NCBI GenBank assembly: GCA_026119855.1
Contig: JAOWBW010001635.1
Location: forward strand, 1-64,000
From: Campanula takesimana
Lineage: Eukaryota > Streptophyta > Magnoliopsida > Asterales > Campanulaceae
Length of the DNA stretch: 64,000 bases
Direction: 5' to 3'
The notes beneath the pieces were generated by a model that was not told where the DNA came from, did not search any database, and saw nothing but the letters and a program-made list of their open reading frames with translations. This document shows, one piece after another, positions 56,601 through 64,000 of the stretch. The position numbers were made by a program, and so were the translations under genes. How positions within the stretch are numbered: the stretch's first letter is position 1; every line of letters starts with the position of its first letter.

Positions 56601-58823
56601 TGTAATAAAGAAAGATATGAATGAGTGCGGCCTATATTATGAGCTTGCTTTCGACTGAATTGGGTCGGGCATAGAACTATGTAACTGAGCCCAGGTGACT
56701 AGAAATGAGACTGAGTTGAGATTAGGCTCATGGCACTGGCTTCAGAATTCACGAAGAGGGTTGGGGTGAAAAATATCATTCTGTAATCAAACCTTGAACT
56801 TTGAATAGGATTTGATGTGATAGGTCTCCTGATATCCATATATTACTGCTTATTTGCTGCTGCTTTTGTGTTGTTTATCTGTTGTATTTTAATAATGCCA
56901 TAATTTTTGGTTGTTGTGTCATTAACAGGTGCGCAATGTGATTATAGAGAATATTGACAAAGTTTTGGAAAGGGGTGATCGCTTGGAGTTGTTGGTTGAT
57001 AAAACAGCTACTATGCAAGGGAACACATTTCGATTCAGAAAACAGGCTCGCCGTTTCAGGAGCACTGTGTGGTGGAGAAATGTCAAGCTCACGTACGTTC
57101 TCAGAAAACACCTTTCAAATATTTGATTCATTGTTAAACTGGATTATTATTTATTAGTCTCTTTTGGATAATTATAACTACTTCCAGCCCATAATAGTGT
57201 CCCACTTTCCCTTTTAGCATCTTCCAGAATGAATCTTCTGGATAATTATAACTACTTCCAGCCCATAAAAGAAAAAGAAGAAGTATATTGGTACAAACTA
57301 AAGGACGTATATGAAAGTCAAAGTGTATATTTAGATGTTTGAATTTTATGGTTAGACACTTTTCTTGGACAGAGGTAGTGTTTAGAATCTGCGTTTTCAT
57401 TAGTTTTGCAGAAACCTGTGGTGAAATTGGAGTGCAAATCTCTAGTAATCAATGGCGGCTAAGCTAAACATACTGATGAAAAAGGGCATTTAAACCCAGA
57501 TTTTGTAAAAGATATAGAATGATTTAAAACAGATAACCAGCGTAGGATGGTGGTATTTGCAATGGGCAATGTAGCACATCCTCCTTGAAAGTCTACATGA
57601 GAAGAGCCCGCTTGTAGCTCCTGGGATCCTCAAACATATTGCTTCATTTAAAATGGTATCCTTTTCAACTAGGAGACAATCAGACCCCATGTCCTTCACA
57701 TGCCATTAATTCATGTGAAATACATTGATATTGCCCCCATTCAGTTTAACTATGTTTTCCGATGTCCCACTCAATTTGTTGTATGCAAGTAGGAAGTCAT
57801 TATAATTCCTATTAATGTTAAATTTTGGACGTCTGGGTATTAGTTAGATATTTTTTAGACTTCTTGATATTAGAAAAATGTCCGGACATCTTTTACATGA
57901 AAGTTCTTAGGAGAGATATTTTGTTATTTCTCCTAGAATATAATCAGATCCCTCGAAAGTTACTCATAGCACTAGCTAGTGCTCCCCTTCAGTTGTTCTC
58001 CCAGCACTTGGTGCATAATATGTAACAAATACCCCTCCGTCTCAAAATATATGTCGTTTTGGGAGTTGATTTTTGTCTCAAAATACTTGTCGTTTTACTA
58101 TTGTCAAGGATTTTTTGTTGTTGTATACCTATTATACCATTATTAATGATAGTGAACTATCTCTTGCACAATGATTTAATTGCCTATGTATTTGGATTAC
58201 TTTAAGGGTATATGAGACTTTTCACTTGCATTAATTGCATTTCTTAAGAATTGTGCAAGTGCTCATAACGACATCTATTTTGAGACGTAGGGAGTAGGAA
58301 CCTTGGGGAAGAAGAAAAATGAAACCCTTAATGTCTATACTTTCCTAACTCCCAAATCCTTTCCCAAATGCACCCTTTTACTCCAAGGTCATTTTACTTG
58401 ATACTCTCTCCTTCCCATTATAAATGTCACACCCCGACTTTTTGGTCAATTTGGTTGAACTTTAGCCAAGTTATGAAAATTTAGTTATCTTCATGTTATT
58501 CTGAAAATGGTTATTGGTACACTTCTAGAAACACTGTCAATAACTATTCTTGGAATTTCATGACGATAAATGAATTTTCATGAAAAGTCGGTCAAAAGTT
58601 CAATGAAGTTGACCAAAAAAATCAAGGTGTGACATTTATTTCAAGACGGAGGGAGTACTTGTCAAGCTCACTTTATGCAACATTGGAATGAATATTGTGT
58701 TGCCTACTGACATAATGTTAAACCTAATGCAGGATTGCTCTGATATTCCTTCTACTGGTGATTGTGTACGTTGTTTTGGCTTTCGTTTGCCATGGCCTTA
58801 CCCTTCCTACTTGTCTAAGGTGA
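53635..58823 (+). CDS. VAMP711-like: VAMP711-type longin R-SNARE (four exons, complete)
   Basis: Join 53635-53851, 56016-56206, 56929-57092, 58733-58823; all introns are GT-AG and the product is 220 residues, the usual VAMP71 length. A longin domain covers about residues 1-115 (MAILYTLVARGSVVLAEF start, QDRYIFHVKRTDGL). The R-SNARE motif covers about 125-185, with zero-layer Arg at residue 151 (DKVLERGDRLELLVDKT). A 20-residue membrane anchor (192-211) and a short CHGLTLPTC tail come from exon 4. It anchors in vacuolar or late-endosomal membranes and pairs with Q-SNAREs for fusion to the vacuole (family knowledge). ATG chosen because the longin start is exact. Introns 2 and 3 hold Stowaways. 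It is tail to tail with the FRS gene. Group 71 is sure; which paralogue (711-713) is not. Confidence 0.96.
56278..56539. mobile_element. Stowaway-like MITE in VAMP intron 2
   Basis: Left CTCCCTCCGCCCCATTTGAA; right inverted CTCCGTCCCATTTGAAGTAG; TA flanks. Starts 71 bases after the exon 2 donor site. Confidence 0.9.
57166..57268. repeat. 29-bp direct repeat in VAMP intron 3
   Basis: GGATAATTATAACTACTTCC and nine further identical bases occur at 57166-57194 and 57240-57268, start to start 74 bases. Exact over 29 bases. Confidence 0.92.
58032..58294. mobile_element. Stowaway-like MITE in VAMP intron 3
   Basis: Left CCCCTCCGTCTCAAAATA; right inverted CTCCCTACGTCTCAAAATA; TA flanks. A second internal copy of TCTCAAAATACTTGTCG lies at 58075. 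Confidence 0.88.
58404..58655. mobile_element. Stowaway-like MITE in VAMP intron 3
   Basis: Left CTCTCTCCTTCCCATTATAA; right inverted CTCCCTCCGTCTTGAAATAA; TA flanks; inner arms ATGTCACACC / GGTGTGACAT pair. Ends 77 bases before exon 4. Confidence 0.88.
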
Positions 58824-59761
58824 TTAATCGGATTCAAGTAAAAGACTTGTTGAATTGCTTCATTGATATTCCCATCCCCATCTCTCTCCTTCGTGGGTGT
58901 ATGGGATCCCTTATCTCTCAGTAATTTTTGGAGTGAAGATTCTCGTCTCGAGAAACTCTTTCTTGTGTGTAGCATATAAATATGCAAAGGTTTTTTTTAT
59001 TTTTTTTTCATGTTGATTGTTTAATCAAACGATTGGAACGGAAGGTTGATAAATGAATGAAACATAATATATAGAGTATGTGAAAAAGCTTTCCTTGCTC
59101 TTTTGGGTGTTAGAAGGGCTTCAACAGTTTTGAAAAATCGCTTTTACTTCGGTCATGTTATGCAATAATGTTAACCTTGGCAAATTGCTTGTTGATGATT
59201 TTTTTTTTTCGCTGAATGAACTGTTCAGGATAATATATTTGTTGTTTCAGATGCAGCTCTATGGCAATCCTGTTTAAGGAAATTGTGATCTCTAACTCCA
59301 TTATCATTGACAATCTTGCACTTAAGTTTATTCACAAAATGTTGTGATTAGACTATTTTTCCTTGCAGTGGAAAAAAACAGATTCAAGACTTTTAAAACT
59401 GCTCATTTTACTACAAACACGGTCTGTTTTACTATCAAATTAGTTGTACCAATGTCCCAAAATAAACGTCCAAAATCGCTCTTGATCAAGAGCGAATTTT
59501 GGGACGGAGTGAATGTGACAATTTCAGGCTTCCAGCAATCTGACTTGTCAGTTTTTGTAAAACTGACAGCTTTAACTCGTTTCCATTCTACGAGTCAAGT
59601 CTGTTGATGTAAAGCTACATGGACCAAAATATGATGCAATAAACAAATTCCAGAAGACAAAATGTTGAAGAAGCAGCAGATTTCATGAACTGCCTATATA
59701 TACATGGTAACAAAAATCAACCATTAGAATGCATTTGTACAACACCATTAAAGCCACATTG
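58824..59761. other. intergenic region between convergent genes; 3' UTRs
   Basis: Contains the 3' ends of VAMP (plus) and FRS (minus). A short palindrome at 59472-59500 (AAAATCGCTCTTGATCAAGAG and its mirror) is flanked by CCCAAAAT and TTTTGGGACGGAG, a probable deletion relic of a Stowaway. A second small hairpin, GTCAGTTTT-tg-TAAAACTGAC, is at 59547-59567. No further gene. Confidence 0.6.
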
Positions 59762-61756
59762 TCATTTAAAAAGACTGATCTTTTTCATCAATTCTTCCAA
59801 CTCTTTCACTACAACCTTATAATGTTCTTCCGATTCTGCCCCTACTTCCACAACCTGAATTACCCGTTTATACAAATGATTATACCGATACAAAGGGTCA
59901 TCAAAGTCAACATCTTCATCGCCATAGTCAAGATGAAGCTTTTGTTTATGATGTTTACACCAACGCGTTAGTATATACTTTGATGGAATTTCTTCAATGC
60001 CAATATAATTTAAGACATTCAATGCATGCCTGCATAAATAACCGTTGAAGTTGAACAAACTGCAAATGCATCGCACTTCTGATTGACTCCTTTCATACAA
60101 AACCTCATAGTTCTTTATCTGTTTTTCGTTTCCATTGACTTCAACCCGTTCTTTGACTAAATATGTAATTATCGGACCGTTGACATTCACTTGTCTTGTA
60201 TTAAAGCAAGAGTACATACCTTCTACCTCGGACTGGAACTTCTTGAAAATGTCCTTTGTATAAAACTTGGAGAGTTGAAACTCAAAACTGCATCTTGTTT
60301 TCAAATCAAAGCTCCCAATTTTAGACTCCAAATCTGCCAAAGCTTCTTGCATGTGCTTTCTTTGTAAAGCAAGATCATACTTCTCAACAAATTCCTTAAA
60401 TGATGTGTGTTTATGTACATACCCATCAAAGAATGGATTCATTGTCTCGTTTTCACCGAGAGGAATCATCCCTGCAAAAGATATGTCCTTCAAGAAAACC
60501 GGGACCCATCTTTCTCGATCTTCATAGAGTTCTTGGAGCCATTTGTTGTCAGAAAGCCCATGACCTTTGACCATGTCAGACCAACAAGTTTCAAATTCCA
60601 CTATTCTCAAAGAATCGTAAACAGCTTTACATATTTGCTTTTTGATTGCCTCGTAACCCTTCAACCCTCCCAATTTCTCGGGAACTCGTTGCATAATATA
60701 CCACAAACAAAAACAGTGGCGTGATTGTGGGAAGACGGTAAAAACTGCATTTTGCAGTGGCTTGGACCAATCAGATACAATGACTTGTGGGGCCCGTCCT
60801 ATCATACATGTAAGCCATGCTTTAAAGATCCAAACATAAGACTCCACAGACTCGTCTCCAAGGAATCCACATCCCAACAACACAGATTGTCCGTGGTGAT
60901 TTACTCCAACAAATGAAATCAGGCGTATTTCATACTTGTTTGTCAAACATGATGTGTCGATTGAAATTGTGTCAGAAAAGAAACTATAAGTAGCCCGGGA
61001 TTTCGCATCAGCCCAGAATATGTTCCGTAATCGCCCTTCATCATCAAGATCCATCAGGTAAAAGAAATTTGGATTAGTCAGTTTCATACGGCAGAAGTAA
61101 TTATAGACCGCCTGTCCGTCCCCTTCTTTAAGCTTCAAGTGCTTAGAATGATTGACATGATTTCTATCCGCCCTTTCATCATGATTTGAATGCCCATTAC
61201 AACCAGCATCTAATGTAGTTGTACGGTACAGCCTGATTGTATGCACTTCTTTAACAGGTTCAGACTGCTGAGATTTTTTGCCTGCAAGAATCATTCTCTT
61301 ATGCGACTTGTAAAAACGTTTAATTTCTGGACTCACTTGATGGTTATGTTCAAGCTCGATTTCAACAATTCTCCATCTTTTAGAGTCAACAAGCTTAATA
61401 ATAATCATTGCGGGACAGCCAGTTCTTGTTTCTGGCCTTGGGTTGTTTGCTTCACTCTTCTTCTTGAACCCAGCACTACTGCAGCTAAGTTTTGCTCTAT
61501 ATCGCTCTTTCCTTTTCGATCTAAACCATGAATTGGTCACTCTGATTCCGAACCCTTGATCCTTGCCATATCTATTGTAAAAGTCATAGGCTTCATCAAA
61601 AGAGTCAAACTCCAACCCAACAGTAGGTCGTGGGGGTTCCTTTTTTGACAGCAGATCGTCATTGTCTTCTGTTCTATAGTCTCCTTCCTCCTCAAATTCG
61701 TCGCCTTCATCAAACATAGGCTCGCTGTTTAGACAGACTACCTCCATCTGACACAT
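59762..61756 (-). CDS. FAR1-related sequence (FRS) protein, 664 residues
   Basis: Single open frame with the three FHY3/FAR1-family domains. The FAR1 DNA-binding zinc finger is near residues 50-140 (FDEAYDFYNRYGKDQGFG; Cys92, RTGCP with Cys114, EHNH with His137 and His139). The MULE transposase-derived domain is near 255-360 (Asp267 in SIDTSC, Asp329 in VSDW, then HCFCLWYIMQ). The SWIM zinc finger is near 550-580 (CIC, residues 563-565, and CRH, 575-577). The N-terminus is acidic. FRS proteins are nuclear, domesticated transposases acting in light and developmental regulation; this member's targets are unknown. An in-frame stop lies two codons upstream of the first ATG. The second ATG (61747) follows TGTCAG, which could be a splice acceptor, so the first three residues are uncertain. 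No frame damage. Confidence 0.95.
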   Translation of the reverse strand: MCQMEVVCLNSEPMFDEGDEFEEEGDYRTEDNDDLLSKKEPPRPTVGLEFDSFDEAYDFYNRYGKDQGFGIRVTNSWFRSKRKERYRAKLSCSSAGFKKKSEANNPRPETRTGCPAMIIIKLVDSKRWRIVEIELEHNHQVSPEIKRFYKSHKRMILAGKKSQQSEPVKEVHTIRLYRTTTLDAGCNGHSNHDERADRNHVNHSKHLKLKEGDGQAVYNYFCRMKLTNPNFFYLMDLDDEGRLRNIFWADAKSRATYSFFSDTISIDTSCLTNKYEIRLISFVGVNHHGQSVLLGCGFLGDESVESYVWIFKAWLTCMIGRAPQVIVSDWSKPLQNAVFTVFPQSRHCFCLWYIMQRVPEKLGGLKGYEAIKKQICKAVYDSLRIVEFETCWSDMVKGHGLSDNKWLQELYEDRERWVPVFLKDISFAGMIPLGENETMNPFFDGYVHKHTSFKEFVEKYDLALQRKHMQEALADLESKIGSFDLKTRCSFEFQLSKFYTKDIFKKFQSEVEGMYSCFNTRQVNVNGPIITYLVKERVEVNGNEKQIKNYEVLYERSQSEVRCICSLFNFNGYLCRHALNVLNYIGIEEIPSKYILTRWCKHHKQKLHLDYGDEDVDFDDPLYRYNHLYKRVIQVVEVGAESEEHYKVVVKELEELMKKISLFK

Positions 61757-62390
61757 GGATTAAACCCATATAAGTCTACGTAAAACAAGTTGACGGGAAC
61801 TTTAGCAAAAGGAGAAGGTAGAAAAATGTCATTTCAAGTAAATACATCGATCACCTTATTAAATGGGTATCCTTGCTAAGCTAAAGTAAAGGCATTGAAA
61901 TATACTGAGGCAGAGTGCTGAAAGCAGAGCAGAAGCACTATTGACAACTAAATAAACTGTTGGTTTATATATAAAAGAAGTATTACATAATTCATTGCAA
62001 ATGAATCTTTTTTTTTTGAGTAATCATTTGCGAGGTTTTGATCATATGGGTTTATATTTGGCGCTATACAAACAACCAAAGAGTAAAAGTCGTGAGATAA
62101 TTATAGACGCTGAAAGCAAGCCTGCGTGACAAGGCACCTTATGTCCGTACCAAACAGTGTCATTTTCACATTGGTTTGTCCATACGGAGGGCAGAAGCAT
62201 CGTGTCCTTGTGGGGACCATCCCGCCATTCTCCTTTTAACCTGGCTAGGCCACATGTAATCCCATGATTGGACCAATGGCTCACTTCGCAATTCCATCCA
62301 TCGTCCAATCTATTTCCCGGTGATACCAAATGCGGAACACGGAACTTTCCTTGACCTTGTCTAATCATGAAAAGTACTTGATATATGGTA
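61757..62390 (-). promoter_or_regulatory. FRS upstream region (5' UTR and promoter)
   Basis: No recognised gene. It should hold the FRS leader, possible 5' UTR introns and promoter. A 125-codon minus frame at 62042-62419 (containing WNCEVSHWSNHGITCGLARL) has no family I recognise and overlaps a MITE edge, so it is not called. Confidence 0.4.
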
Positions 62391-62633
62391 CTCCCTTCAT
62401 CCCCTAAATGAATGTCCAAACTTCATTCTTAAAATGTCTTGGTACAAATAAAAGACAAAAATGCATAAATATTCTTGTTATCAACTTTTTGAACATTTAG
62501 TTTTGCAAGTGTAAAATGACTAGTGAAAAAAATCAGTAAAAAAACATTTAGGTACAAAGTTTTTTACAAATGACATTCATTTTGGGACAAAAAATAATCT
62601 TAATAGTGGACATTAATTTAGGGGCGGAGTGAG
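62391..62633. mobile_element. Stowaway-like MITE
   Basis: Left CTCCCTTCATCCCCTAAATG; right inverted CTCACTCCGCCCCTAAATTA; TA flanks. Its right 200 bases are included in the tandem duplication that follows, so a second right half lies at 63034-63232. Confidence 0.88.
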
Positions 62634-63632
62634 TACACTGCATATGCGGAAGTACATATGCAAATATGAAGCACATATGCAGGATGTAGATGCAAAGTGC
62701 ATATGCGGGATATGCATATGCGGGATATGCATATGTGGAGCACATATGCAGGTTGCAGATGCAAAATGCATATGTGAAGTACATATGCAGGATGCAGCAT
62801 ATACGAAAGTGCATTTGCAGGAAGTGACATAAGAGGAAGTGCATATACGGGAATGTATATGTGAAGTATGATTGAACAATTCATATGCAGAGGTGCAAGT
62901 GAAAAAAATTATTCATTTGTCCTTGGTAGTTTCCTTTGAATTCTCTTAATAAAAAGACCAATCGTGCAGGAAGCATGTGTGGTAGAGGGAAGCACGCGAG
63001 GCACATGTGCATAACACACGTGAGAGATATGTATGTCTTGGTACAAATAAAAGACAAAAATGCATAAATATTCTTGTTATCAACTTTCTGAACATTTAGT
63101 TTTGCAAGTGTAAAATGACTAGTGAAAAAAATCAGTAAAAAAACATTTAGGTACAAAGTTTTTTACAAATGACATTCATTTTGGGACAAAAAATAATCTT
63201 AATAGTGGACATTAATTTAGGGGCGGAGTGAGTACACTGCATATGCGGAAGTACATATGCAAATATGAAGCACATATGCAGGATGTAGATGCAAAGTGCA
63301 TATGCGGGATATGCATATGTGGAGCACATATGCAGGTTGCAGATGCAAAATGAATATGCTAGGTATGCATATGTGAAGTACATATACAGGATGCAGCATA
63401 TACGAAAGTGCATTTGCAGGAAGTGACATAAGAGGAAGTGCATATACGGGAATGTATATGTGAAGTATGATTGAACAATTCATATGCAGAGGTGCAAGTG
63501 AAAAAAATTATTCATTTGTCCTTGGTAGTTTCCTTTGAATTCTCTTAATAAAAAGACCAATCGTGCAGGAAGCACGTGTGGTAGAGGGAAGCACGCGAGG
63601 CACATGTGCATAACACACGTGAGAGATATGTA
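62435..63632. repeat. 599-bp tandem duplication with CATATG minisatellite
   Basis: Unit 1 is 62435-63033 and unit 2 is 63034-63632; they match almost perfectly apart from small repeat-number changes in the minisatellite. Each unit has part of a Stowaway, then about 240 bases of GCATATGCGGGATAT / GCACATATGCAGGTTGCAGA words, then a unique tail with GAAGCACGCGAGGCACATGT. The Cys/Tyr/His-rich ORFs are translations of the minisatellite. Confidence 0.93.
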
Positions 63633-64000
63633 TATCTCATAAAGTTAAATCACAATTATGCCCTCTTGATTAACTTGCTTTGCTCTAAAACAGGTATTTT
63701 GATTAACAAAAATATGGGACACTTGTTAGTATACTCCTATAGCGGGTATCCTAACAAAACCCTTTATAAATCTATATCCAAAGAGCTAGAAAAGCAACTT
63801 CCCCTAAGAGGGACTCATCAAAAACAGAACAATAGAACTGTGCAGTTATAAAATGAGGTGGCAGTCACCATGTCCTAAAGTTGTGGTCAAAGTGGTATTC
63901 AACAGCTACAGATTGCTTTTATCGGTTACTTCTCAATCAGTTATAGATGCAATCATACTGTTGAAAAAAGCCTCACCAAACACAAAAGACAAGTTCTTTT
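63633..64000. other. no gene recognised
   Basis: A plus-strand frame of 81 codons (63606-63851) has no recognisable motif. The window ends here. Confidence 0.4.

Noticed and set aside
59240..59345. Candidate VAMP last exon after the TTTCAG at 59251
   Set aside because: Its translation has no membrane segment. The exon at 58733-58823 gives the proper anchor and CHG tail in phase.
62042..62419. 125-codon minus frame upstream of FRS
   Set aside because: No recognisable family, overlaps a Stowaway edge, and has no supporting splice or promoter signal.
62548..63483. Cys/Tyr/His-rich ORFs that look like small secreted proteins
   Set aside because: Translations of the CATATG minisatellite, present in both duplicated units and in several frames.

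Overview
This is plant nuclear DNA, most likely from a eudicot with a repeat-rich genome. It holds two real host genes, both at the right end (53.6-61.8 kb). Almost everything else is transposable elements, many nested inside one another. I see no bacterial genes, rRNA, tRNA, CRISPR or organelle sequence. The species cannot be fixed by reading alone.

Layout. (1) 1-8038: a decayed Sirevirus-type Ty1/copia retrotransposon on the minus strand; its far end lies outside the window. (2) 8039-9420: the 3' end and LTR of an older plus-strand retroelement. (3) 9421-14901: a short-motif array and three DNA transposons whose boundaries can be read, namely a 2.26 kb Mutator-like element (MULE) with long inverted ends, a small MULE and a hAT-like element. 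(4) 14917-34764: a CACTA (En/Spm) element. A TNT1/Tork-like copia element (16785-31719) sits inside it; one LTR of that copia element holds a very young Tekay-like chromovirus (17241-26172) and the other LTR holds a Harbinger MITE. (5) 34971-43443: an 8.5 kb MULE swollen by a hAT-like element that itself contains a copia element (36238-42415). (6) 43561-49792: three non-autonomous Helitrons, two of them head to head, carrying MITEs and a 920-bp MULE. (7) 49793-53310: a Stowaway MITE split by a MULE, plus short repeat arrays. (8) 53635-58823: a four-exon VAMP711-type vacuolar R-SNARE gene, complete. (9) 59762-61756: an intact FAR1-related (FRS) gene facing it tail to tail. (10) 62391-64000: a Stowaway and a 0.6 kb tandem duplication containing a CATATG-rich minisatellite.

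Target-site duplications were read directly for most elements, so the nesting order is well supported. Within the 14.9-34.8 kb nest, LTR divergence agrees with it: about 4% for the Tork-like copia and about 0.3% for the chromovirus inside it. The separate copia at 36-42 kb shows about 2.5%.

The two host genes do not obviously cooperate. The SNARE acts in fusion at the vacuole or late endosome. The FRS protein is a nuclear regulator descended from a MULE transposase, in a window that also holds four MULEs. I found no convincing new multi-gene system. The most interesting leads are clusters of GC-rich palindromes in the LTRs or leaders of three unrelated retroelements, an in-frame TAG between gag and pol of the youngest element, a young element whose proteins are dead (implying help in trans), and the head-to-head Helitron pair.
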